From Poriferisodalis sp965208925 (lineage in GTDB: Bacteria; Actinomycetota; Acidimicrobiia; Acidimicrobiales; Poriferisodalaceae): a DNA stretch of 64,000 nucleotides. Shown here piece by piece: positions 28,966 to 37,848 of this stretch. The translations under genes were made by a program, and so were the position numbers. The stretch lies in the NCBI RefSeq assembly GCF_965208925.1, contig NZ_OZ242364.1, forward strand, positions 868,001 through 932,000, read 5' to 3'. Each line of letters opens with the position of its first letter. Position 1 is the first letter of the stretch. Under the pieces are notes generated by a model. It made no database searches. It saw only the letters and a list, made by a program, of their open reading frames with translations, and had not been told where the DNA came from.

Positions 28966-31900
28966 TCAGCTGGCGCGGGTGATGGAGATGGAGTGGGTGT
29001 CGTTGTCGCCGGCGGTGACGGTGATCGTGTAGCCGCGCAACGTCACCGAGTCGCCCACGTCGAGGGTCGGGAAGTCGTCGATCTGGCCGTTGCCGCTGTC
29101 GCCGGCGAACTTGACCGCGAGTTCCCCGCTGCCGATGAACGAGTCGACCGTGTACACCACCACGCCGGGCGTGATGAGCGTCGGGAACGCGGTGGTGGTG
29201 CCGTCGGGCGCTGTGTACTCACGGGGAGCGTCGTAGCCGAGCTGGCGGCGGCTCTCCACCACGATCACCTCGTGGCGATTCAGGGGAATCGCCGCCATGG
29301 CCTTGTGGTTGCCCGGGCTGGCCAGCGCGCCTAGGCGCACCGTGGCCGCGTCGTCGGTCACGCAGCTCACCTGGGCCTCTGCCAGCCAGTCGAGCTGCCA
29401 GCGGCTCCACGCCAGCATCTCCCGCTGCCGCAAGGACGTCTGGTAGCTCGTGCTCCTGGTGCCGTTCGTGTGGCGCCATTCGTGCCTGAGGCGCCGGTCT
29501 TGGGCGTCGGCGACGAAGTAGCCGTTCAGGCCCATCAACCCCATGTCGACGTACACCCACACGTTGCCGCCGTCGGCATCGAGCTCGGGGAGCGCGTGCA
29601 GCCCGCTGTCGTATGCATACATGTCGAGCAGCCCGAGGTTGTGCGCTATCTCGTGGGCGCCCACGTACCCCCACTCCACGGGTTCCCGAGCTTCCTCCAC
29701 CCGGAACGTGTTCACCCGCGTGGTCGTCACGGTCACGCCGTCGGCCTCAGCCGAGCCGGTGGCATTGCCGCCCCCGAAGTGGCTGCTCGGGAACACGTTC
29801 AGCACCAGCTCGACCGAGGCGAAGTCGAACTCGGGGTCGGCCAGTTCCACCGCATGCGTCGAGGCCGCTCCGACCAGTCCTTCCCTGTCGGCGACTGCAG
29901 TGGGGCCGATGTAGGCCTCGGATGGCTGCTCGGCGCGCAGCCAGCGGTGCAGTGCCACGAACTCCACGTCGAGCCTGCCGTAGCTGGCGGCCTCCAGGTA
30001 GGCCTCAGCCCATTCCAGACTCGTCTCGGATTCACGCTGCGTGGAGTGCTCCGCCTCGGCATCAGAGAAATCCATGAACAGCACGCCGATGCGGACAGTG
30101 CCTGTGCTCGGCACCGCATCGGGCAGCGGGAACCCTGCCGTGGTGTGGGACACGCCCCGCGGGCGGCACTGCGCGGCGGCCGAGACGACGGGCGTGCCCG
30201 CCGCGCCGGTGACGTACATGGCTCGCTCGTCACCGTCGCCGGCACCCACGTAGGCCAGACGCTGGCCGTCGGGCGACCAGCGGGGCCGTGTGCCCGCTGC
30301 GGCCTCGCCGACCAGCACGGTCTCGGAAATGCCCTCGACCTCCACTGCCACCAGCGCCCCGGACCGGTGGGTGCCGTCATCGGTCTCGGCGGGGCGGGCA
30401 AAGGCGATCTGGCTGCCGTCGGGCGACCACGCCAGCCCGCCGCCGTCATGCACGCCGGCCGCGACGCGCCGGAACCCGGTGCCGCTCGGCGACACCGCCC
30501 ACACGCTGCTGCCCCCGATGTACGCGACCTCCGTTCCGTCGGGCGACCAGGCGGGAGAGCTGTCCCACCAGCCGCCCGCCGAGAGCGCCCGCCGGCCCGA
30601 GCCGTCCACGCCCATCACCGCGATATAGCGGTCTTGGTCAGCGCGGTCACCGTTGGCATCCCGTGCGCCGCCCCATTGGCGGCTGAATGCCAGCCGGGCG
30701 CTGTCAGGCGACCACGCAGGCTCGTCGTCCCAGACGTCGCCCGCGGTGAACTGCGTGCGCCCGGTGCCGTCTGGGTTGATCAGCCAGATGTGCGACTCCC
30801 AGTGGTCGTCGACGTAGTTCGTGCGGGCGTACGCGATGCGGGTGCCGTCGGGCGACCATGCAGCCGCGCTCGACGTGCGGGCGTCGTAGGCGGTGAGCCG
30901 GCGCAGATCGGTGCCGTCGTTGCGCATCAGCCACAGCGATCGGTCGTGGGTGAACACGATCCAGGCGCAGTCGGGCGACCAGGCGGGGTCGGAGGCGTCG
31001 CTCAGCGAGCCGAGCTGTGCGGCCGCATCGCCCGCCGCGCCGCCGCAGCCGCCGGCCGCCGGTGCCGTGGCCCGCACCACGAGCTGCCCCGGTGCTATGC
31101 CCACCTGCCGGCCGGAGGCGCCCGTCGCCCACGCCTGGCGTGTGCCGTCGTCGGCGGTGGTGTAGTAGAGGATCCGCTGGCCGTCGGGCGACCACCGCGG
31201 GTAGATCTCTTGGCCGGCAGTGTCGGCCAGCACTTCCTCGCTGGCCGTGTCGATCTGCACGATCCGGATGCTGAACTCCTCGCCATCACGGCGAGTGAAG
31301 GCGAGCTTGGTGCCGTCGGGCGACCACGTCAGGCCCCCGTCCCAGTAAGCGTCGGAGGCGACGGCTCGGGCGTTGGCTCGATTGAGGTCGCGAATCCACA
31401 CAGCGTCGAAGGCGATGTAGGCGAACTGGCGGCCGTCGGGCGACCAGACCGGCGAGTGATCCCAGGCACCGCCCACCGTCAGGAACTGCGGGTTCGTGCC
31501 GTCGGCGTTCATGAGGGTGATGTAGCGGTCGCCGTCGATGCGGCTGCCGTCGGCTTCGCGCCCAGTGGCGCTGATGCGGCTGAACAGGAGCCGGGTGCCG
31601 TCGGGCGACCATTGCGGATCGTTGTCCCAGACATCGCCGCGGGTGAGCTGGCGCTTGCCGGTGCCGTCGGCGTTCACCACCCAGATGTGCGACTCCCAGT
31701 GCGTCTGCTGGTTGACCTGACGTGCGTACGCCACCTGCGAGCCGTCGGGCGACCAGGAAGGCTCATGCGAATAGCCGCCGTCGCGCTGGGTGAGTTCGGT
31801 CGGGTTGCTGCCGTCGGCGCCGGCGATCCACAGCCGTGAGCGGGCCCCGTACACGATCTGGCTGCAGTCGGGCGACCAGGCGGGCTCCTCGGGGTCGTCG

Positions 31901-33078
31901 GTGTCCACGAGCTGCACCGGGGGCCCGTCGATGGGGCCGCCGCAGCTGCCGGCCGGCAGGCCTGCCGGCTCGTCGGGCGGAGCGGGGTTGCGGTAGGCGT
32001 CGATGGCCGCTTCCGACACGGCGGCGTTGCCGCCGAACACGCGCAGGTCGGTTGCGGCGGTGCCGGCAGCGGCCGTTGCGGTGCGTGCGGCGTCGAGGAA
32101 GCCCGCTGTGTCGGCCGGGATGGCGTGGGGGCTGGTGAGCAGCAGCGGTGCGCACAGCCGCCCGAGCAGCGGGCCGGCGCTGAACGAGTCGAACGGCACT
32201 CGCGCCCGGGCCAAACCGATGCGCTCGCTGGTGAAGCACGGCTCTGACCCCTGGGCGTAGCGGCCCTCCACGAGCTGCGCTGCCTTCACGGCGGTGTCGA
32301 AGCGGGTGGCGCCGGCCAGGCGGGTGACGGCCATGCCGGCGCTCGAGATCGACCAGTCCACCGCCTCGCTCAGTGCCGCTGTGCCGCCCATCAGCACCAC
32401 GTGCTCGATTCCGGCCTCGGACAGGTAGCTGGCCACGCCCGGATGCAGCCGGTCTCGTGGGGTCAGCAGCACCGGATGCGGCCCTTTCGCGGCGAATGCG
32501 CCCGCAACCAGCGCATCGGCGAACACGTCGCCGTTGGCGATGATCGCCGTGGTGCCGAAGCCGGGCATCTCGCCCACGGGCGAGATCTCGCGGGCGACCA
32601 CCACCCCGGTGGCGTAGCGGTCGGCCCGGCCCACGCGCTTCACGGTGATGCCCCTGGCTTCCAGCGCAGTCACCACGGCGTCGCTGACTGCATTGGCGCC
32701 GCTGGTGGCGCCCACCACCACCACGTCGGTGACGCCCGTGCGCGCCATGAACGCTGCTGCGTCGTCGCGCAGCGCCCCGGGCGGCGTCATCAGCACGGGC
32801 GCATCCAGCGCCCCCGCCAGCGGTGCCGCCACCACCGCGTCGGGCCAGCTGCGGCCCGACACCATCACGACGTGGCTCAGCGATCCGCCGGCGTCGTCTG
32901 CGAACGCCTCGGCCACCAGCAGCGAGGTGGCATAGCGGTCCGCGCCGCCGTAGCGAGTGGTCGCAATGCCGGCCAGCTCACCGCCGCCGGCGGTCTGGGC
33001 TGAAGCGGGCGCCGGCAGCGCAAGCACCCCGCCCACCAGCGCCGCAGCCAGCAGGGCCCCTGTCAGTACACGCCGCAT
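28966..33078 (-). CDS. secreted CWB2 - double beta-propeller - M6-like metallopeptidase
   Basis: 1370 residues from the ATG giving MRRVLTGALLAAALVGGVLA, a clear signal peptide; the frame extends upstream to 33372, but that part reads as non-protein sequence. Three CWB2 repeats (about 35-365) lead to two sets of PD40-type blades separated by a Gly/Ala-rich stretch (about 390-640 and 660-930). A peptidase region follows with VGAHEIAHNLGLLDMYAYDS (HExxH about residue 1140). Its 51-base separation from the preceding paralogue and shared architecture mark duplication followed by propeller expansion. Confidence 0.87.
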   Translation of the reverse strand: MRRVLTGALLAAALVGGVLALPAPASAQTAGGGELAGIATTRYGGADRYATSLLVAEAFADDAGGSLSHVVMVSGRSWPDAVVAAPLAGALDAPVLMTPPGALRDDAAAFMARTGVTDVVVVGATSGANAVSDAVVTALEARGITVKRVGRADRYATGVVVAREISPVGEMPGFGTTAIIANGDVFADALVAGAFAAKGPHPVLLTPRDRLHPGVASYLSEAGIEHVVLMGGTAALSEAVDWSISSAGMAVTRLAGATRFDTAVKAAQLVEGRYAQGSEPCFTSERIGLARARVPFDSFSAGPLLGRLCAPLLLTSPHAIPADTAGFLDAARTATAAAGTAATDLRVFGGNAAVSEAAIDAYRNPAPPDEPAGLPAGSCGGPIDGPPVQLVDTDDPEEPAWSPDCSQIVYGARSRLWIAGADGSNPTELTQRDGGYSHEPSWSPDGSQVAYARQVNQQTHWESHIWVVNADGTGKRQLTRGDVWDNDPQWSPDGTRLLFSRISATGREADGSRIDGDRYITLMNADGTNPQFLTVGGAWDHSPVWSPDGRQFAYIAFDAVWIRDLNRANARAVASDAYWDGGLTWSPDGTKLAFTRRDGEEFSIRIVQIDTASEEVLADTAGQEIYPRWSPDGQRILYYTTADDGTRQAWATGASGRQVGIAPGQLVVRATAPAAGGCGGAAGDAAAQLGSLSDASDPAWSPDCAWIVFTHDRSLWLMRNDGTDLRRLTAYDARTSSAAAWSPDGTRIAYARTNYVDDHWESHIWLINPDGTGRTQFTAGDVWDDEPAWSPDSARLAFSRQWGGARDANGDRADQDRYIAVMGVDGSGRRALSAGGWWDSSPAWSPDGTEVAYIGGSSVWAVSPSGTGFRRVAAGVHDGGGLAWSPDGSQIAFARPAETDDGTHRSGALVAVEVEGISETVLVGEAAAGTRPRWSPDGQRLAYVGAGDGDERAMYVTGAAGTPVVSAAAQCRPRGVSHTTAGFPLPDAVPSTGTVRIGVLFMDFSDAEAEHSTQRESETSLEWAEAYLEAASYGRLDVEFVALHRWLRAEQPSEAYIGPTAVADREGLVGAASTHAVELADPEFDFASVELVLNVFPSSHFGGGNATGSAEADGVTVTTTRVNTFRVEEAREPVEWGYVGAHEIAHNLGLLDMYAYDSGLHALPELDADGGNVWVYVDMGLMGLNGYFVADAQDRRLRHEWRHTNGTRSTSYQTSLRQREMLAWSRWQLDWLAEAQVSCVTDDAATVRLGALASPGNHKAMAAIPLNRHEVIVVESRRQLGYDAPREYTAPDGTTTAFPTLITPGVVVYTVDSFIGSGELAVKFAGDSGNGQIDDFPTLDVGDSVTLRGYTITVTAGDNDTHSISITRAS

Positions 33079-33176
33079 TGGGGTGAAAGTAGTGCGAACT
33101 GCAAGCGTGATCACACCCGGCGGCCTGCCGGAGCGGTCGACTGCGCGCTCGTCGGCGGGCTCGGCGACGGGGCGGG

Positions 33177-34904
33177 CTACTCGCCGAGTTCGCCGGCGAG
33201 GAGAGCGCGTATGTCTTCGGCGGGCACCAGCAGGCCGAGATTGCCGAGCGTGGTGCCGCCGCCCGTGAGCGACAGGCGCAGCAGCGTCGCCACACCGATC
33301 ACCTCGCGCCGCTCGTTCAGCACCGGGCCGCCGCTGTTGCCCGGGGCGATGGGCGTGTCGGTCTTGATCCACGTGAGCCCGTCGAGCTCGGTCAGGCCCG
33401 AGTAGCGGCCGGTGGTGAGCGTCAGCGTCTCGCCGCCGATGGTCGGGTAGCCGATGGCGGTGAGCGTCTCGCCGGCTTGCAGCGGCTCGAAGGCGATCGG
33501 CAGCGTCAGCAGCGGATCACGCCCGCGATCCATCCGCAGCAAGGCCAGATCGCGGGCCTCTGACGACCGCACGATGGCCAGCGGCACGTGCCGTTCCGGC
33601 CCTTGCTCGAAGGTGGCGCCCAGGTAGGCCCGCAGACGGGGGCATTGGCGCCCGTTGTCGTCGAACACCACATGCTGGTTGGTGACGATCTGGTAGCCGT
33701 CGCCGACGATGAAGCCCGACCCGCGCTTGCGTGTGGCGCCCGCAGCGCTGACGCAGCGCACCTGCACCACCGACGGTCCCACGGCGTTCCAGCCGGTGGC
33801 AGGGCCGTCAACCGCCGAGCCCGAACCCCCCACCAGGCCCGACCCCACCGCCGCCAGTGCGGCCGTGGGAATGACCGACGCCGGGCCGATGCCGGTCACC
33901 GTCACCTTGACCGTGTCGCCGACGGCCAGCAGCCAGTCCCGCCCGAACTCGGCCAGCGCAGCAGGCACCGGGCTGCCGGGGCCAGGAGCGAGCAGCAGCG
34001 GCTGGCAGGCGCTGCGCACTGCGCCTGCGGCCAGACCGCCGAACGGCACCGTGCCGCTGGCCACGGCCACCTCGGTGACCGGGTGGCAGCCCGGCATGGC
34101 GAAGGCGCGCCGGGCGATGAGCGCAGCGGTTTCGTAGCGGTCGGCGCCGGCGATGCGGTTGGTGGGAATGCCGAGGTCCTTGATCTCGGCTTCCACCTGG
34201 GCCGAGACAGCAGCGTGGCCGCCGAGAACGGTGACCGAGGCCACGTGCCGACCCTCGGCGGTCAGGAAGCGGAGGGCTGCCGCGCCGAGCGCCCCAGGCG
34301 GTGTGAGCACGAGCGGTGTGTCGCCCGAGACGCTGGGAGCGACCGCGACCGCATCGGCGAAGTTGGCGCCCGAGGCGAGATAGACCGTGCTGATCGATGC
34401 CGGGGCGAACGCCCGCGCCGCAAGCCGGGCGGTGTCGTAGCGATCGGCGCCGGCCATGCGGCTGACCTCGTAGCCCATGTCCCGCAGGGTTTCCGCCACG
34501 CTGTCGGACACCGCGGCAGCACCGCCCAGGATGATCACCTTGGCGTAGGCGTGCGACGCGCACGGCTCGAGGTACGCCCGGGTGGCCGCAGGCAGGAATG
34601 CCTGGGTGGTCAGCAGCAGCGGCCGGTCGAGCGCTGCGCCGGCGAGGGCGTCGGGCCAGTTCTCGCCCGAGGCGAGCGCCACGCTGTGCGAGCCGATGTC
34701 GGACTCGCAGGTGCCGCCGGCGACCTTGGCGGCCAGCTCGTACACGCCGGTGGCGTTGACCCGCTGCAGCGACACGCTCGCAGCTGCGGCCTGCGCTGCC
34801 GCAGGCTGGGGGGCGAACAGCACCGAGCCGGCCAGCGCAGCGCTGAGCATGGCGATGATCAGCCGCCGAACTCCACGGCGCGGCCGGCGTCTCGATGGAA
34901 CCAT
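33177..34904 (-). CDS. secreted CWB2 - trypsin-like (DegP-type) serine protease
   Basis: 575 residues from the ATG giving MVPSRRRPRRGVRRLIIAML, a signal peptide with a basic N-region. CWB2 repeats (about 35-330; GADRYDTARLAARAF, GADRYETAALIARRA) are followed by a chymotrypsin-fold protease with its triad visible: His in IVTNQHVVFD, Asp in EARDLALLRMD, Ser in APGNSGGPVLN. No PDZ domain follows. Predicted wall-anchored serine protease, third member of the tandem CWB2 protease array. Confidence 0.88.
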   Translation of the reverse strand: MVPSRRRPRRGVRRLIIAMLSAALAGSVLFAPQPAAAQAAAASVSLQRVNATGVYELAAKVAGGTCESDIGSHSVALASGENWPDALAGAALDRPLLLTTQAFLPAATRAYLEPCASHAYAKVIILGGAAAVSDSVAETLRDMGYEVSRMAGADRYDTARLAARAFAPASISTVYLASGANFADAVAVAPSVSGDTPLVLTPPGALGAAALRFLTAEGRHVASVTVLGGHAAVSAQVEAEIKDLGIPTNRIAGADRYETAALIARRAFAMPGCHPVTEVAVASGTVPFGGLAAGAVRSACQPLLLAPGPGSPVPAALAEFGRDWLLAVGDTVKVTVTGIGPASVIPTAALAAVGSGLVGGSGSAVDGPATGWNAVGPSVVQVRCVSAAGATRKRGSGFIVGDGYQIVTNQHVVFDDNGRQCPRLRAYLGATFEQGPERHVPLAIVRSSEARDLALLRMDRGRDPLLTLPIAFEPLQAGETLTAIGYPTIGGETLTLTTGRYSGLTELDGLTWIKTDTPIAPGNSGGPVLNERREVIGVATLLRLSLTGGGTTLGNLGLLVPAEDIRALLAGELGE

Positions 34905-35081
34905 GCCGACCTCACACTCCACGGGCTGACGTCGAAGCGACCCTAGGGCCAAGCTGTCACAAACAGCGCGCAGGATAGAGCCGACCCACCCCGCCCCGAC
35001 TTCCATGCCGCGTACACATCTCGCCTAGCAACCCGATTCGCATAAAATAGAAAACTGCCCATCAGCAGATATCATGGGTAG

Positions 35082-36068
35082 GTGGTGGTCATCGGGCGCG
35101 AGCGTGCCGAGCAACTCATGGTCGATGCGAGGTGGCAGGGGTTGCCAACGTGTCCTGCCTGCGGGAGCGAGCGTTGCTCGAGCACACACGCGGATGCAGG
35201 CGCCAAGTGGTCCCGCTGGCGTTGCGGTGACTGCCGCAGACGGTTCACCGTCACCTCCGGTACGGCGCTCCATTCCACGAAACTCGCCCCCGCAGACTGG
35301 GTCGCGGTCGCCGGCGTGGCGGATACCTCGCCTTCGAGCGTTGCGCAGGCCATTGCCGTCTCGCCAGTCACTGCACGCAGGATCGCCGCGTTGCTCGGGC
35401 CGCTGCAGCAACTGTCACTTGAAGAACGACTGCGGCGGCTCCTGCGCAGCGGTCAGCATCGTCGCCGAACGCGAGATCCGTGGCAGATCGACACGTTGCC
35501 GGCCACTTTGCGGGCCGATGACAGTCCGCTTGGGACAGTGAGCGACGGGGCCAAGTCTGTTCTCAATGCGCTGAGAGCCAGGCCATTCGGTGCCACTGCC
35601 GCAAAGCTCGGGCAGCTTGCCGGAATCTCCTACTCGCAGACGCTCCGCTGCCTCGCTGTCCTCGAGCAGCGTGGCTGGGTCGAGAAGGCCAAGACGACGA
35701 TCCAGCACGGCTATGAGCTGCGGCCGACGACGATCTGGTCGCTGACGTGGTCCGACAACTGCATGGCTGCGCTTGCGTTTCTCCGCGATCTGCCGACACG
35801 ACAGTCCCCGGAGCCCGACGACCGGGTTCCGCAGCGCTTCTGGCGCTACTTCTGGTCGGGCGCCTCGGCTGACAGCTTGACGGTTTCACAGCACGGTCTG
35901 CACATCGCGGAGACGCTGATCGGCAGCCGCGACCCGTGCGCGCGTGCATGGGCGCTGTCGGCACTGCCGACGCGAGTACTGCAGGATTGCCGCGCGCTGC
36001 GGGGTTTTGCGAGCGGCATCAGGGCCGATCTGCTCGACGGTGAAATCGCCCGGCGCGCGACCGCATGA
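35082..36068 (+). CDS. zinc-ribbon / winged-helix protein, probable antitoxin partner of AbiEii-like toxin
   Basis: 328 residues. The N-terminus carries a zinc ribbon (CPACGSERC, then CGDCRRRFTVTSGTALHSTK) resembling the DNA-binding ribbon of IS1595-type transposases, but no DDE nuclease core follows. The middle region holds a winged-helix pattern (ATAAKLGQLAGISYSQTLRC, then LAVLEQRGWVEKAK). It overlaps the downstream nucleotidyltransferase gene by four bases (ATGA). By position and HTH content it fits the role of AbiEi-type antitoxin/regulator, but with a transposon-derived ribbon. GTG at 35082 or 35085 are both possible starts. Confidence 0.6.
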   Translation: MVVIGRERAEQLMVDARWQGLPTCPACGSERCSSTHADAGAKWSRWRCGDCRRRFTVTSGTALHSTKLAPADWVAVAGVADTSPSSVAQAIAVSPVTARRIAALLGPLQQLSLEERLRRLLRSGQHRRRTRDPWQIDTLPATLRADDSPLGTVSDGAKSVLNALRARPFGATAAKLGQLAGISYSQTLRCLAVLEQRGWVEKAKTTIQHGYELRPTTIWSLTWSDNCMAALAFLRDLPTRQSPEPDDRVPQRFWRYFWSGASADSLTVSQHGLHIAETLIGSRDPCARAWALSALPTRVLQDCRALRGFASGIRADLLDGEIARRATA

Positions 36069-36811
36069 GCGAGCTCGACGCATGGGCCGACGTGCTGCCT
36101 ATGAACCTGCGACGCGTGTGGCCCCATGTTGCGGACTGCGCGAACCGCATCGGAGGCGCTCTCATGGGCGGCACAGCCGTCGCGATCCATCTGCGTCACC
36201 GCGTCTCGGAAGATCTCGATGTCGTGACGCTGCGCAAGTTCTCAGGCAGTGCCCAAGCAAAACGACTACGTGCATCGGCGTCGAGCGTGACGATCGACGA
36301 GGTCGCCGACAACATGTTCCATGGCTTCGTCGACGGTGTGAAGGTTGACATCTTCCGGGCACTTCCCTCCGACGGCGTCCAGCCTTCGCAAATGCACCGG
36401 GTCGCCCCGAGCATCACCGTCGAAGGCATGCAGGTGGCATCCATCGCTGATCTGGTCGCCGCGAAGCTCGACGTGATCAGATTCCGGCCCAAGCTGCGCG
36501 ACTACCTGGATCTTGCCGCGATAGATCGATCCGGCGCATGCAGCCTCGAAGCGGGGCTCGGGTACTACTGCAGGCGGTTCGGATACGCGCACCCGCCTCG
36601 CGCACTGGAGGAGATCGTCACCCTGCTCGACCGCCCAGGCACGTTGCCAGCAGACCCCGCCTACGAAGAGCGGCGAGCCGACGCGCTGCGCCACCTGCGT
36701 GGCCGGGTGCCTCAGCTCCGGGATCGAATTGCCGAGATGCGCGATGTGAGCGTCAGCGAACCGACGGCCGCCTCGGCGCAACGTGCGCGTGGCGAGAGTG
36801 AACTGCACTAG
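36065..36811 (+). CDS. AbiEii-type nucleotidyltransferase toxin
   Basis: 248-residue protein of the AbiEii/type IV toxin superfamily of polymerase-beta-fold nucleotidyltransferases. The motif ALMGGTAVAIHLRHRVSEDL followed by DVV supplies the GG[ST] and Asp residues, and VKVDIFRALP a further Asp. The helical DLVAAKLDVIRFRPKLRDYL is conserved in the family. Known members transfer nucleotides to tRNA or block growth in abortive infection. It is coupled to the upstream ribbon/HTH gene. The C-terminal 30 residues are low-complexity. Confidence 0.82.
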   Translation: MSELDAWADVLPMNLRRVWPHVADCANRIGGALMGGTAVAIHLRHRVSEDLDVVTLRKFSGSAQAKRLRASASSVTIDEVADNMFHGFVDGVKVDIFRALPSDGVQPSQMHRVAPSITVEGMQVASIADLVAAKLDVIRFRPKLRDYLDLAAIDRSGACSLEAGLGYYCRRFGYAHPPRALEEIVTLLDRPGTLPADPAYEERRADALRHLRGRVPQLRDRIAEMRDVSVSEPTAASAQRARGESELH

Positions 36812-37013
36812 CAAGCTCCCGAGGCGGCTCAGATGCGCTATTGGCCGATTACTTATGGTTTGAGGCAGCTATGGAGGCTGTAGACAGGTGCCGCCAATCT
36901 CTATCGAGAAAAAACGGCTAGTAATGACCGCTACACGTCGTAACGGTCTAGTTATGGTTCGTCGCCCGGGGCATGCGCTTGTACCCGGCCACGGCAGGCG
37001 AAGTCGCCGAAGG

Positions 37014-37337
37014 TCAATCGTTGTGCCTCAGGGCCTGCAACAGCGCTTTGTGCAGCCTCTCGTCAGCCCAGCCGGTTTCGATGGCCTCACACACCAATCG
37101 CCAGGCTTCGGAGCCCAATGGCGACGTGTCGCCGTCGAGGATCCCGGCCGTCAAGTCGGCTTGAAGGGCAAGTGGATCTGGCCCGTCAGCTCGTAGCCAA
37201 GCTTCAACGACCTCGCGCGCGTCTCCGTTCAGCCCAGCCTCAACATGGGATGACTGCTGGGTAGTGCTGGCCACGAACCCAACCGTACTCCTCGGCGAGT
37301 CAGACAGCTCCCGGAAATTCACTTCGCTCGGAGCCAT
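37014..37337 (-). CDS. hypothetical protein, 107 aa
   Basis: Not recognised. The N-terminus (MAPSEVNFRELSDSPRSTVG) weakly resembles Phd-type antitoxins, in which a similar segment forms the first DNA-binding strand and helix. The remainder is acidic and helical (NGDAREVVEAWLRADGPDPL, CEAIETGWADERLHKALL). No partner gene is adjacent. The 200 bases between the AbiEii gene and this one are unusually AT-rich for the window and hold no gene I can support. Confidence 0.45.
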   Translation of the reverse strand: MAPSEVNFRELSDSPRSTVGFVASTTQQSSHVEAGLNGDAREVVEAWLRADGPDPLALQADLTAGILDGDTSPLGSEAWRLVCEAIETGWADERLHKALLQALRHND

Positions 37338-37497
37338 CGAACCATCAAACTGACGCGGAATCGCCCGCGGAATCAGGGCTCACTACGCGGGACTGTCGGG
37401 CGCAGGACTGCACGTACTCCCGTCATGAGGGCCGATGGCTGGTCGCCGGACCGGAATAGTTGAGGCGCGGGGAGCCCCAAGGCGGCGGCTGGGGGGT

Positions 37498-37848
37498 TCA
37501 GGTGAAGAAGTCGTTGAGTGCGCTGATCGCTGCGATCACCAGCAGCACCCATGCCAGCAGTGCGAGCACGCCGACCACGATCCCCGCAGCGGCCCTGCTG
37601 CGCGCAGCCTGACGGCGTGCAGCTGACCGGGCCGCGATGCACACGGCGATCTCGGCCACCGGCCAGCGTGCCCCCACGTAAGTGGCCCGCGGGAAGCACA
37701 GCCAGACACGCCCCGACTCCGAGCCGGCGGTCGGGTTGGGTTCGTCTTCGTCGTCACTCTCGAAGTACGGCCCACCTGCATCGGCCCGGCGATGCACCAG
37801 CCCATCCAGCGGCAGCCGGGTGGCTACCTCCAGGCGTCGCCCTGCCAA
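37498..37848 (-). pseudogene. chimeric ORF: CWB2-gene internal fragment joined to the 3' part of a DUF4190-like gene
   Basis: The first part of the frame (37648-37823) closely matches an internal piece of the CWB2 gene at 49138-51906 (residues about 617-675; GGPYFESDDEDEPN, RVWLCFPRATYVGAR). The second part (37498-37647) closely matches the end of the DUF4190-like gene at 47923-48330 (AAGIVVGVLALLAWVLLVIA, then AISALNDFFT). The join is therefore a recombination scar rather than a functional protein. The CWB2 homology stops at the stop codon of the haem peroxidase gene (37824), which overlaps the end of this frame. Confidence 0.7.

Noticed and set aside
33079..33372. N-terminal extension of the 28966-33078 gene
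   Set aside because: Overlaps the protease gene ending at 33177 and lacks protein-like sequence; the signal peptide starts at 33078.
35082..36068. Active IS1595-family transposase
   Set aside because: Only the zinc-ribbon part is similar; no DDE core and no terminal inverted repeats are visible, and it is coupled to an AbiEii gene.
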